Assembly: GCF_008386495.1 (NCBI RefSeq)
Contig: NZ_VTHJ01000029.1
Span: 34,124-98,123 of the forward strand
Direction: 5' to 3'
DNA from: Streptomyces tailanensis
Lineage (GTDB): Bacteria; Actinomycetota; Actinomycetes; Streptomycetales; Streptomycetaceae
DNA length: 64,000 bases
Of the stretch, positions 14,716 through 22,930 are shown piece by piece. Position numbers and translations under genes: made by a program. The notes below the pieces were generated by a model that searched no databases, was not told the origin of the DNA, and was given only the letters and a program-made list of their open reading frames with translations. Numbering within the stretch: the stretch's first letter is position 1; every line of letters starts with the position of its first letter.

Positions 14716-15140
14716 CGCACCGCCTTCACGGCCGTCGTGGGGGCATCAAGGAGCTTGGCCAGGTGCCCGTGCAGGGAGTGGGCGAATTCCTCCGCCGACG
14801 CCGGCTCCCGGCGCAGGTCCACGCACCGTGCATCGGCCTCCACCCAGTACTTCCGCAACATCGCCACCAGTTCCTCGTGCGCTTCCTCGTCGTTCTCGGG
14901 CAAGGGCCCGCCCGCGTCGGGCAGCCGCTCCAGGACGTCCGGCAGTGCCCGTACGTCCTCCAGGCAGAGGCCGAGCGGGCGCATCCGGCGCACCAGTGCC
15001 AGCCTGCGCACCTCCGCCTCCGTATAGAGGCGGAAGCCGCCCGTACTGCGCTCGCTGGGCGCGACCACGCCGACGTCCTCGTAGTGGCGGATCGTGCGCA
15101 GCGACAAGCCCGTGCGCTCGGACAGCTCGCCGATCCGCAT
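14712..15140 (-). CDS. MerR family transcriptional regulator (copy 2)
   Basis: A 142-residue MerR protein with the winged helix MRIGELSERTGLSLRTIRHY, VVAPSERSTGGFRLYTEAE and LALVRRMRPLGLCLEDVRAL, then a coiled coil with EADARCVDLRREPASAEEF. It is a paralogue of the MerR at 10596. I start it at the ATG at 15140 because GGAAGG lies 4 bases upstream; an in-frame GTG at 15155 lacks a site. The stop overlaps the RF3 start. A near-perfect 36-bp palindrome (15197-15232) is 57-92 bases upstream, so autoregulation of the MerR-RF3 operon is very likely. Confidence 0.92.
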   Translation of the reverse strand: MRIGELSERTGLSLRTIRHYEDVGVVAPSERSTGGFRLYTEAEVRRLALVRRMRPLGLCLEDVRALPDVLERLPDAGGPLPENDEEAHEELVAMLRKYWVEADARCVDLRREPASAEEFAHSLHGHLAKLLDAPTTAVKAVR

Positions 15141-15196
15141 CAGCCTTCCGCCCACGGCTCCACCACCTCGCGTCGCCCGCCCGGCTCCCTTGCCTA

Positions 15197-15232
15197 CTAC
15201 AAACTTACCCTGACGTTAGGGTAGGTTTGTAG
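15197..15232. promoter_or_regulatory. 36-bp near-perfect palindrome, MerR-type operator, site 3
   Basis: The sequence from 15197 to 15232 pairs at 16 of 18 positions, centred on ACGT at 15213-15216. The inner TACCCTGACGTTAGGGTA is the best version of the shared core. It lies directly upstream of the MerR2-RF3 operon. Confidence 0.75.
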
Positions 15233-15273
15233 TCGCTGCAACGAGATGGCCTGACAGGCCGCCGTCGTTGCCA

Positions 15274-15311
15274 GGCGGCGCCGCCCTCATCCCCCGAGGG
15301 GCGGCGCCGCC
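15274..15311. terminator. GC-rich hairpin
   Basis: GGCGGCGCCGCCC (15274-15286) pairs perfectly with GGGCGGCGCCGCC (15299-15311). It lies between the MerR2 promoter and the pfkA fragment with no gene ending next to it. It may be the terminator of a gene that was deleted. Confidence 0.45.
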
Positions 15312-15387
15312 CCTTGACCGCCAATGGGCATGAGCCGGCGCGCCGCCGGCAGCCCGATCCCGCTCAGGAAGCGGCACCGCAAAGCGT

Positions 15388-15650
15388 CTTGGTGTCCTCG
15401 CGTCCGGTGGCGACAGCCGCGGCCTGAACGCCGTCATCCGGTCCGTCGCGCATTGCGCCGTCGTCGACCACGGCGACGAGGTCATCGGCTTCCGGGACGG
15501 CTGGAAGGGCCTCGTGGAGTGCGACTACCTCAAGCTCGACCTCGACGCGGTGAGCGGCGTCCTGGCTCGCGGCGGCACCATCCTCGGCTCCTCCCGGTTC
15601 CAGCCTGCGCATCTGCGTGACGGTGCGGAGCGGGCCAAGGGGCATCTCCG
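15388..15650 (+). pseudogene. N-terminal fragment of 6-phosphofructokinase
   Basis: The frame reads LGVLASGGDSRGLNAVIRSV, then HGDEVIGFRDGWKGLVECDY and VLARGGTILGSSRFQPAHLR. This matches the N-terminal nucleotide-binding part of ATP-dependent phosphofructokinase, where GGDCPGLNAVIR and GGTxLGSSR are hallmarks. CPG is replaced by SRG, there is no start codon with a ribosome site, and similarity ends near 15640. The frame then runs without a stop into the monooxygenase-like gene, which has its own start at 15727. It is a truncated, inactive remnant about 85 codons long. Confidence 0.75.
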
Positions 15651-15726
15651 TAAAGCAGTTGCGGGACCGGCCCGGCACGCAGCCACAATCGGCGCAGCAC
15701 ACGTCCCGGCATGTGGAGGAGCATAC

Positions 15727-16368
15727 GTGATCAGCCCTGCCTTCCCTCGTATCGCACGATCTGATGTGCCCCTCATCGTCATCGGCACCCGCTACGCAGG
15801 CGGTCCCGACCACCAGCGACGGATGGCTGACGCCGATGCCCACGAGTTCGACCGCGGCCCCTGGGCCGGCGGACGTGCCGTCATCACCTGGTTTCTGAGC
15901 ATGGACGGCGAGACGTTGCTGACCTGTGCCCAATGGGACAGCGACGCGGCATACGACGCGTACCTGCGAGGCAACGGCCCGGCGACCCCGCTCGCCGGAC
16001 CGCCCGGCTACCGGCTGTACCGCAGCCTGGCCGAGGAGGGCGAGACCCGCACCCCCGGCTGCCTGATCACCGCAGCCTTCGACGTGGACGGACCCGAGCG
16101 GCAGCGGTACTTCACCGACGCCGTCATCGCGGCCCAGCCCGAGGAGGGCGGGCACCCGGGAGCGATCTCGGCGCACTTCCTGCTGAGCACCGACGGAACC
16201 CGGGTGCTCCTCTACACGGAATGGACCAGCACCGAGGCCCACCAGGAGGCGGCCGAGGCGGGCGATCACGACAAGGGACACGACATCTTCTCCAGCACAC
16301 CCGGCGTACGGCTCACCCACGGCAACCGCTACCACCTCCACCGCGCGCTGTCCCGTCCGCTGCCGTAG
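15727..16368 (+). CDS. Antibiotic biosynthesis monooxygenase (ABM)-like protein
   Basis: A 213-residue protein with two ferredoxin-like ABM-type halves: VPLIVIGTRYAGGPDHQRRM and WFLSMDGETLLTCAQWDS (about residues 15-80), then LITAAFDVDGPERQRYFTDA and HFLLSTDGTRVLLYTEWTST (about 110-185), ending GNRYHLHRALSR. ABM dimers act as cofactor-free oxygenases or haem-degrading enzymes; a fused double domain is common in Streptomyces. GTG at 15727 follows TGGAGGAG with 6-8 bases spacing, so the upstream pfkA frame is not part of the gene even though it is open into it. The substrate is unknown. Confidence 0.8.
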   Translation: MISPAFPRIARSDVPLIVIGTRYAGGPDHQRRMADADAHEFDRGPWAGGRAVITWFLSMDGETLLTCAQWDSDAAYDAYLRGNGPATPLAGPPGYRLYRSLAEEGETRTPGCLITAAFDVDGPERQRYFTDAVIAAQPEEGGHPGAISAHFLLSTDGTRVLLYTEWTSTEAHQEAAEAGDHDKGHDIFSSTPGVRLTHGNRYHLHRALSRPLP

Positions 16369-16449
16369 CGGCCCCGCTCCGACGGCTGAACGCCTCGGCC
16401 TCGCCGTGCTGAACCGGCTGGTTGGGCAGCCAATGAATCACCTCGGCAG

Positions 16450-16470
16450 ACTCTCCGGTAACGTCAGAGT
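16450..16470. promoter_or_regulatory. Inverted repeat abutting the RNase J start, site 5
   Basis: ACTCT (16450-16454) and AGAGT (16466-16470) flank CCGGTAACGTC, and the ATG of RNase J follows at once. Arms, N11 spacing and an internal ACGT match site 4. It could be an operator overlapping the transcription start of a leaderless mRNA. The arms are short, so chance is possible. Confidence 0.35.
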
Positions 16471-18156
16471 ATGAGTCATCCGCATCCAGAACTGAAAGCC
16501 GCCCCTCCCCTGCCCAAGGGAGGGCTGCGGGTCGTCGCCCTGGGCGGCCTGGGTGAGATCGGCCGCAACATGACCGTCTTCGAGCACGCCGGCAAACTCC
16601 TCGTCGTCGACTGCGGCGTCCTGTTCCCCGAAGAGACCCAGCCCGGCGTGGACGTGATCCTGCCGGACTTCACCTCGATCCGGGACCGCCTGGACGACAT
16701 CGTGGCCGTAGTGCTCACCCACGGCCACGAGGACCACATCGGCGGCGTGCCGTACCTGCTGCGCGAGCGCTCCGACATCCCCGTCGTGGGCTCGAAGCTG
16801 ACGCTGGCGTTCCTGGAGGCCAAGCTCAAGGAGCACGGCATCCGGCCACGCACGGTGCGGGTGCGTGAGGGCGACCGGCGCACCTTCGGCCCCTTCGACT
16901 GCGAGTTCATCGCGGTCAACCACTCCATCCCGGACGGCCTCGCGGTCGCGATCCGCACCGGCGCCGGAATGGTGCTGCACACCGGCGACTTCAAGATGGA
17001 CCAGTTTCCGCTGGACGACCGCATCACGGACCTGCGCGCCTTCGCCCGCCTCGGCGAGGAGGGCGTTGACCTGTTCCTGACCGATTCCACCAACGCCGAG
17101 GTGCCCGGCTTCACCACGTCCGAGCGCGAGTTGAACCCGGCGATCGAGCAGGTGCTGCGGACCGCCCCGCGCCGGGTGATCGTCTCCAGCTTCGCCAGCC
17201 ATGTGCACCGCATCCAGCAGGTCCTGGACGCCGCGCACCAGCACGGCCGCAAGGTCGCCTTCGTGGGCCGCTCCATGGTCCGCAACATGGGCATCGCCCG
17301 CGAACTCGGGTACCTGCAGGTGCCCTCGGGCCTGGTCGTGAGCACCAAGGAAATGGAGAAGCTCCCCGACCACAAGATCACCCTGGTGTGCACCGGATCC
17401 CAGGGCGAGCCCATGGCGGCTCTCTCCCGGATGGCCAACCGCGACCACGTGATCCGCATCGGCAAGGGCGACACCGTCCTGCTCGCCAGCTCCCTCATCC
17501 CGGGCAACGAGAACGCCATCTACCGGGTGATCAACGGGCTGACCCGCTGGGGCGCCCACGTCGTCCACAAGGGCAACGCCAAGGTCCACGTCTCCGGGCA
17601 CGCCAGCGCCGGTGAACTCGTCTACTGCTACAACATCGTCAAACCCCGCAATGTCATGCCCGTCCACGGCGAATGGCGCCATCTGCGGGCCAACGGCGAC
17701 CTCGCCATCCGCACCGGACTCGATCCCGACCGGGTGGTCATCGCCGAGGACGGCGTCGTCGTCGACCTCGTCGACGGCCGCGCCTCGATCACCGGCAAGG
17801 TGCCCGCGGGCAACGTCTACGTGGACGGCATGGAAGTCGGCGGCGCCACCGAAGCCTCCCTCAAGGACCGCCTCACCCTCGCCGCGGAAGGCGTCGTCAC
17901 GGTGGTGGCCCTCGTCGACGCCGACACCGGCGCGCTGGCCGAAGCCCCCGACTTCCTGGCGCGCGGTTTCGTCCACGACGACACCACCTTCGAACCCGTC
18001 ATCCCGGTGATCGAGAAGACCTTGGCCACCGCGGCCCAGGAAGGCGTCGGCGACGCGCACCAGCTCGAACAGCTGATCGCCCGCGCCGTGGGCAACTGGG
18101 CGTTCCGTACCCACCGCCGCAGGCCGCTGATCATCCCGGTCGTCATCGACGCCTGA
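16471..18156 (+). CDS. rnj: Ribonuclease J (RNase J)
   Basis: A 561-residue metallo-beta-lactamase/beta-CASP nuclease. Key motifs are LGGLGEIGRNMTVFE (about residues 25-39), the zinc motif THGHEDHIGG (about 86-95), HTGDFKMDQ, DSTNAEVPG, the beta-CASP part with RRVIVSSFASHVHRIQQVLD, and VSGHASAGEL near residue 380, then a C-terminal domain. RNase J has 5'-to-3' exo- and endonuclease activity in RNA decay and rRNA/mRNA maturation. Streptomyces normally has one core rnj copy elsewhere; in this accessory setting it may be a second copy, which I cannot verify here. The ATG directly follows a small inverted repeat like that upstream of the small paralogue genes. Confidence 0.94.
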   Translation: MSHPHPELKAAPPLPKGGLRVVALGGLGEIGRNMTVFEHAGKLLVVDCGVLFPEETQPGVDVILPDFTSIRDRLDDIVAVVLTHGHEDHIGGVPYLLRERSDIPVVGSKLTLAFLEAKLKEHGIRPRTVRVREGDRRTFGPFDCEFIAVNHSIPDGLAVAIRTGAGMVLHTGDFKMDQFPLDDRITDLRAFARLGEEGVDLFLTDSTNAEVPGFTTSERELNPAIEQVLRTAPRRVIVSSFASHVHRIQQVLDAAHQHGRKVAFVGRSMVRNMGIARELGYLQVPSGLVVSTKEMEKLPDHKITLVCTGSQGEPMAALSRMANRDHVIRIGKGDTVLLASSLIPGNENAIYRVINGLTRWGAHVVHKGNAKVHVSGHASAGELVYCYNIVKPRNVMPVHGEWRHLRANGDLAIRTGLDPDRVVIAEDGVVVDLVDGRASITGKVPAGNVYVDGMEVGGATEASLKDRLTLAAEGVVTVVALVDADTGALAEAPDFLARGFVHDDTTFEPVIPVIEKTLATAAQEGVGDAHQLEQLIARAVGNWAFRTHRRRPLIIPVVIDA

Positions 18157-18234
18157 CAGAGCCGCCACCCCAACTCCCCATTCCCACGCCGGCAGCGGCA
18201 CTCATGCATCCACGAACGTCAGAAGGGTGAGCGG

Positions 18235-18963
18235 ATGGGCCTGCGCTTCGAGGAGATCGACTGGCAACCGACACCGATCGGTGAGATCAGTCTGCGTCGG
18301 CGCCGCCACCCGGTCTCGGGGGACGACGTGTACGAGGTGAAGCTCGGCGACGAGTTCCTGATGTCCAGCCTCTTCACCGCCGGCGAGATCGCGCTCGCGG
18401 AACTCGCCCTGGCGAAACTGCCGGACACCGAACTGGACGTAGCCGTCGGCGGACTCGGGCTCGGCCACACCGCCCAGGCGGCCCTGGACGACCCCCGGGG
18501 GCGCTCGCTGACCGTGATCGACGCGCTCGCCGAAGTCATCGACTGGCACCAGCGGCACTTGGTACCCCTCGGAGCCCGGCTGTCCTCGGACGCCCGCTGC
18601 CGCCTGGTGCACGGAGACTTCTTCGCGCTGGCCGCCGACCCCTGCGGTCTGGACCCGAAAGAGCCGGGCCGTCGCTTCCACGCCATCCTGCTGGACGTCG
18701 ACCACTCGCCGCGCCATGTGCTCCACCCCCGGCACGCGGCGCTCTACCAGCCTGCCGGGCTTCGCGCCCTCGCCGCTCACCTCCACCCCGGCGGGGTGTT
18801 CGCCCTGTGGTCGAACGACCCGCCCGACGAGCAGTTCACCTCCGCGCTCACGGAGGTCTTCGCACAAGCAGCGGCCCATGTCGTCGACTTCGACAACCCC
18901 CTGCAAGGCGGCACCTCGGCCAACACCGTCTACCTCGCCGGCACGGCACCGGACACGCCGTAG
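18235..18963 (+). CDS. Spermidine synthase-like (polyamine aminopropyltransferase-type) protein
   Basis: A 242-residue protein with a Rossmann-like methyltransferase/aminopropyltransferase fold. It has AVGGLGLGHTAQAALDD as the nucleotide-binding loop (about residues 82-98), LTVIDALAEVIDWHQRH (acidic motif), RLVHGDFFALAAD, HAILLDVDHSPRHVLHPRHA, and GGVFALWSNDPPDEQFTSAL near the C-terminus. The family is often annotated as spermidine synthase, but the classic GGGDG(G) loop is altered (GGLGLG), so true polyamine synthesis is uncertain. AGAAGG precedes the ATG. It follows RNase J by 78 bases and may share its transcript. Confidence 0.8.
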   Translation: MGLRFEEIDWQPTPIGEISLRRRRHPVSGDDVYEVKLGDEFLMSSLFTAGEIALAELALAKLPDTELDVAVGGLGLGHTAQAALDDPRGRSLTVIDALAEVIDWHQRHLVPLGARLSSDARCRLVHGDFFALAADPCGLDPKEPGRRFHAILLDVDHSPRHVLHPRHAALYQPAGLRALAAHLHPGGVFALWSNDPPDEQFTSALTEVFAQAAAHVVDFDNPLQGGTSANTVYLAGTAPDTP

Positions 18964-19003
18964 GACGACGCCTCGACCGGATCCGGCGATCCGGCGCGGC
19001 CAC

Positions 19004-19609
19004 TCAGGTACGGCAGAACAGCCTCTCCAGGTGGTAGCCCAGCACCTTCCGGGCGGACTCCTGCGTGCGCCGGCCGACCAGGACGCTCGTACCGAGGCCG
19101 TGGCTGAGGGCGAGCAGGCGTACGGACTCGACGCTCGGGTCCGCGCGGGCGTCGAGGACACCATCCGTCTGCGCCTGCCGCAGCAGATCGGCAAGCTGAC
19201 CCTCCAAGCGCTCAGGGCCCTCGGCGAAGGACTCGGCGGCGAGTTCGGGATCGGTCATCGCCAGCATCGCGCACGAGGTCCACAGGATGTGGAAGGCGCG
19301 GCTCGCCTCGTCGGTGGGCAGGGCCTCTTCGAGCAGGGCCTCGACAAGGGCCCGCGGGGACGGCGGGGACCGCTGGGCGGCCAGGCGGGCTGCCCAGCGC
19401 TCGTGACTTTGCTGTTCCAGATGCCGCAACGCGGCCAGCATCAGCTGAGCCTTGGTCTCGAAGTAGTACTGCACCAGCCGCACCGACACTCCGGCCTCGG
19501 CCGCGACCACGCGCATGGTCGCGGCGTGCACGCCGTCACGGGTGGCGACGCGGACCAGACCCTCGATGATCTGAGCCCGGCGCTGCGCATGGTCAGCGGT
19601 CCTCGGCAC
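19004..19609 (-). CDS. TetR family transcriptional regulator
   Basis: A 201-residue TetR protein: QIIEGLVRVATRDGVHAATM and RVVAAEAGVSVRLVQYYFET form the helix-turn-helix (about residues 12-52), followed by a helical ligand domain with TSCAMLAMTDPELAAESFAE. GTG at 19609 was chosen for the GGAGGG 5-6 bases upstream. It is divergent from the MFS exporter, with 98 bases between starts. An imperfect repeat, GATACGGCGTACC near 19639, is a candidate operator. It probably represses the exporter. Confidence 0.9.
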   Translation of the reverse strand: MPRTADHAQRRAQIIEGLVRVATRDGVHAATMRVVAAEAGVSVRLVQYYFETKAQLMLAALRHLEQQSHERWAARLAAQRSPPSPRALVEALLEEALPTDEASRAFHILWTSCAMLAMTDPELAAESFAEGPERLEGQLADLLRQAQTDGVLDARADPSVESVRLLALSHGLGTSVLVGRRTQESARKVLGYHLERLFCRT

Positions 19610-19808
19610 GCTCGCCCTCCTTTCCCCAAAGCCATTTTGATACGGCGTACCATAACGTTGCCGGATCCGATGGAGGTAGCCACGCGCCCGATGAGGAGTG
19701 GGATGACGTGAAGCGGCACAGCGCAGCGCTGAAGGGCGTGTCGGAAGTCCCTGGCATCGGACGGCGCCGCGCGGGCTGGGTGCTCGTTCTGGCCTGCGCC
19801 GCTCAGTC

Positions 19809-21137
19809 ATGGTGGTGCTGGACGTCTCCGTGGTGAACGTCGCCCTGCCGTCGATCCGCTCCGCTCTGGGTTTCGCCCCGGTGGACCTGCCGTGGGTCGT
19901 CAACGCGTACGGGCTCGCCTTCGCCGGTCTGTTGCTACTGGGTGGCCGCCTCGCCGATGTCCTGGGCCACCGGCGGGCCTTCGTGCTGGGGCTGGCGCTG
20001 TTCTCGGCGGCGAGTCTGGCGGGCGGTCTGGCCGTATCGCCGGGCTCGCTGGTAGCGGCCCGCACGGTGCAGGGAGCGGGGGCCGCGCTCCTCGCCCCGG
20101 CCACACTGACCGTGCTGACCGGCACGTTTCCCGAAGGGCCGGTCCGGACGCGGGCGCTGGCCATCTGGACGGCGGTCGGGGTCGCGGGTGGTGCGACGGG
20201 CAATCTGATCGGCGGCGCGCTCACCGAGTACCTGTCATGGCGCTGGATCCTGCTGGTCAACGTGCCGATCGGGGCGGCGGGTGTGCTGCTGGGCGCGCGG
20301 CTCCTGCCGGGCGGACGGGACGGCGGGGCCGGGCCACGCCTCGACATCCCGGGGGCCGCGCTCGCGACCGCCGGGATCGCCGCCCTCACCTACGGGCTGG
20401 CCCAGGCGGACTCACGCGGCTGGAGAGATGCCCTGACCATGGGGGCGACGGCGGCCAGGGTGCTGGTGATGGCGGGCTTCGTCCGGGTGGAGGCGCGAGT
20501 GGCGCGGGCGCCTTTGGTGCCCTTACGGCTCTTCCGGATCCGTTCCGTGGGCGTGGGCAACCTGATCCTGCTGCTGACCGGAGCCTGCCTCATCCCCATG
20601 TGGTACTTCCTCTCCCTTTACATGCAACAGGTCCTGCACTACGGGCCGTTGCGCACGGCGGTCGGTTTCCTGCCGCACACCCTGGTGACCATGGCGGTCG
20701 GTGCCCGCCTCGCGCCCCGCCTGCTGCAGTACGCCGAGCCACGCACGCTGATCATCACCAGCGCCGCCGTCTCGGCGGCCGGCTTCTGGTGGCAGAGCCG
20801 CATCACCCCCGACAGCGGCTACCTCGACGGGGTGATGGGCCCGGCACTGCTGATCTCCGTCGGCAGCGGGCTCCTGCTCACCCCGATCACCACCGCGGTC
20901 ACCAGCGGTGTCGACGCCGCCGACGCGGGTGCCGCCTCCGGACTGATAAACACCACCAAGCAGGTCGGCGGCGCCCTCGGCCTCGCCATGCTCTCCACGG
21001 TCGCCGCCGCCGACGTCCCCGGCGTGCGGGCGCTCACGGCCGGATACGCGCGGGCGTTCCTGGTCATCGCCGGGGTCCTGGCCGTCGTCGCCGTCGTGTC
21101 GCTCGCCCTGCCGCACCGCCAGGAGGGGACCCGTTAG
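19809..21137 (+). CDS. DHA2-type MFS multidrug exporter, apparent N-terminal frameshift
   Basis: A 442-residue MFS permease: MVVLDVSVVNVALPSIRSAL (helix 1 motif), GRLADVLGHRRAFVLG (motif A), RTVQGAGAALLAPATLTVL, GVAGGATGNLIGGALTEYLS (motif C-like), and 12-14 helices overall. The usual N-terminus is present in another frame: GTG at 19708 after GAGGAG reads GIGRRRAGWVLVLACAAQ up to 19806, where CAG-TC-ATG should be CAG-TTC-ATG. One missing base thus separates the true start from the rest. The gene is either broken, translated weakly from 19809, or affected by a sequencing error. It is paired with a divergent TetR regulator. It overlaps the end of the ABC gene on the other strand by 4 bases. Confidence 0.85.
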   Translation: MVVLDVSVVNVALPSIRSALGFAPVDLPWVVNAYGLAFAGLLLLGGRLADVLGHRRAFVLGLALFSAASLAGGLAVSPGSLVAARTVQGAGAALLAPATLTVLTGTFPEGPVRTRALAIWTAVGVAGGATGNLIGGALTEYLSWRWILLVNVPIGAAGVLLGARLLPGGRDGGAGPRLDIPGAALATAGIAALTYGLAQADSRGWRDALTMGATAARVLVMAGFVRVEARVARAPLVPLRLFRIRSVGVGNLILLLTGACLIPMWYFLSLYMQQVLHYGPLRTAVGFLPHTLVTMAVGARLAPRLLQYAEPRTLIITSAAVSAAGFWWQSRITPDSGYLDGVMGPALLISVGSGLLLTPITTAVTSGVDAADAGAASGLINTTKQVGGALGLAMLSTVAAADVPGVRALTAGYARAFLVIAGVLAVVAVVSLALPHRQEGTR

Positions 21138-22930
21138 GCGGGGAGCGTCGCCACCCGGGCGAACTGGGCCTCGTACAGGCGCGCGTACGCCCCGTCGGCC
21201 TCGAGTAGTTCCTCGTGCGTGCCCTGTTCGACGATGCGGCCCGCCTCCATGACGAGGATGGTGTCGGCGTCGCGGATGGTGGAGAGCCGGTGGGCGATGA
21301 CGAAGCTGGTGCGGCCGGTGCGCAGGTCGGCCATGGCGTGCTGGACGAGGGCCTCGGTGCGGGTGTCGACGGATGAGGTGGCCTCGTCGAGTACGAGCAT
21401 CGACGGCTCGGTGAGGAAGGCGCGGGCGATGGTGAGGAGTTGGCGTTCGCCGGCGCTGAGGCCCTCGCCGTTCTCGTCGAGGAGGGTGTCGTAGCCGTCG
21501 GGGAGGGTGCGGATGAAGTGGTCGGCCCGGGCCGCCTTCGCCGCCGCCACGATCTCCTCGTGTGTGGCGTCGACCTTGCCGTAGGCGATGTTGGCGGCGA
21601 TGGTGCCTTCGAAGAGCCATGTGTCCTGGAGCACCATGCCGATGCGGGCGCGCAGTTCGGTGCGGGGCAGGGTGGTGATGTCGGTGCCGTCGAGGGTGAT
21701 GCGGCCGGCGGTGGGTTCGTAGAAGCGCATCAGCAGGTTGACCAGGGTGGTTTTGCCGGCGCCGGTGGGGCCGACGATGGCGACGGTCTGGTGCGGGGTG
21801 ACGGTGAGATCCAGGTTTTCGATCAGCGGCTCGGTCGGCTCGTAGCGGAAGGAGACCTGCTCGAACTCCACCCTCCCCGTGACCTGCCGGAGTCGCTGCG
21901 GGATCGCGGGGTCGGGGATCTGCTCGTCCGTGTCGACGAGTTCGAAGACGCGTTCCGCCGACGCGATGCCGGACTGGACGATGTTGACCAGGGCGGCGGC
22001 CTGGGTGATGGGGTTGTTGAACTGAAGGGTGTAGGTGATGAACGCCTGGATCTCGCCGATCGTCATCGCGCCGGCCGCCACCCGCAGCCCGCCGAGGACG
22101 GCGACGGCCACGAAGGTGACGTACCCGAGGAAGGCCAGGGCGGGTTCGATGACGCCGGAGAAGAACTGGGCCCGGCGGCCGGCCTCGAACGCGGCGTCGT
22201 TGCGCTGGTCGAATACCCGCTGGGTGTCCTCGCCCCGGCCGAAGAGCAGCACCTGGTCGTGGCCTGTGAACATCTCCTCGACATGGGCGCCGAGTTCGCC
22301 GGTGGCCCGCCACTGCTTGGTGAACTCGGGTTGCGAGCGGCGTCCCAGCAGCCGGGTGACGACCGCGGCCACGGGCAAGGACGCCACCGCGACCAGGGTG
22401 AGCAGCGGCGACAGCCACAGCATCATGCCCAGCACGCCGACGACGCTGAGCAGCGATACCGCGATCTTGGTGAGGAGCTGCTGGAGGGTAAGGGCGATGT
22501 TGTCGGTGTCGTTGGTGAGCCGGGAGATCAGATCGCCGCGCGGGCGACGGTCGAGGTAACTCAGCGGCAGGACGGTGAGCTTGGCCGATGCCTGCTCGCG
22601 CAGCCGGTAGGCGGTGCGCTGGCCGATGTCCTGGGCCAGCGCACCGCGCGCGAGGGCACAGGACGCGGAGACGACGACGAGCGCGGCGGCCAACGCGAGT
22701 ACGCGCCCGACCCGCGCGAAGTCCACTCCGCCATCGGCCGCCCCGCGCACGATCAGGTCGGTCGCGTGGCCGAGGATCATCGGCACGGACACGGTCAGGG
22801 CCACGCTCACCATGCTCAGCGCCAGGCACAGGATCAGCAGCCGCCGGTCAGGGCCCAGGGCACGCAATAGCCGTACGGCCGTCCGGCGGAAGTCCTGGGG
22901 CTTGGCGGTTGTTTCGGCTTCGGCCGTCAT
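21134..22930 (-). CDS. ABC exporter half-transporter, subunit 2
   Basis: A 598-residue fused permease-ATPase. Six membrane helices span about residues 25-330, and the nucleotide-binding domain carries Walker A GPTGAGKTTLVNLL (about 395), the Q-loop QDTWLFEGTI, signature LSAGERQLLTIARAFL, Walker B MLVLDEATSSVDTRTE and the H-loop IAHRLSTI. The signature is LSAGE rather than LSGGQ, and Walker B ends in the catalytic Glu. Its ATG overlaps the stop of the upstream half-transporter (22927-22930), which fits a heterodimeric drug or lipid exporter of the TmrAB/BmrCD layout. The divergent TetR gene at 24956 probably controls the pair. Confidence 0.93.
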   Translation of the reverse strand: MTAEAETTAKPQDFRRTAVRLLRALGPDRRLLILCLALSMVSVALTVSVPMILGHATDLIVRGAADGGVDFARVGRVLALAAALVVVSASCALARGALAQDIGQRTAYRLREQASAKLTVLPLSYLDRRPRGDLISRLTNDTDNIALTLQQLLTKIAVSLLSVVGVLGMMLWLSPLLTLVAVASLPVAAVVTRLLGRRSQPEFTKQWRATGELGAHVEEMFTGHDQVLLFGRGEDTQRVFDQRNDAAFEAGRRAQFFSGVIEPALAFLGYVTFVAVAVLGGLRVAAGAMTIGEIQAFITYTLQFNNPITQAAALVNIVQSGIASAERVFELVDTDEQIPDPAIPQRLRQVTGRVEFEQVSFRYEPTEPLIENLDLTVTPHQTVAIVGPTGAGKTTLVNLLMRFYEPTAGRITLDGTDITTLPRTELRARIGMVLQDTWLFEGTIAANIAYGKVDATHEEIVAAAKAARADHFIRTLPDGYDTLLDENGEGLSAGERQLLTIARAFLTEPSMLVLDEATSSVDTRTEALVQHAMADLRTGRTSFVIAHRLSTIRDADTILVMEAGRIVEQGTHEELLEADGAYARLYEAQFARVATLPA

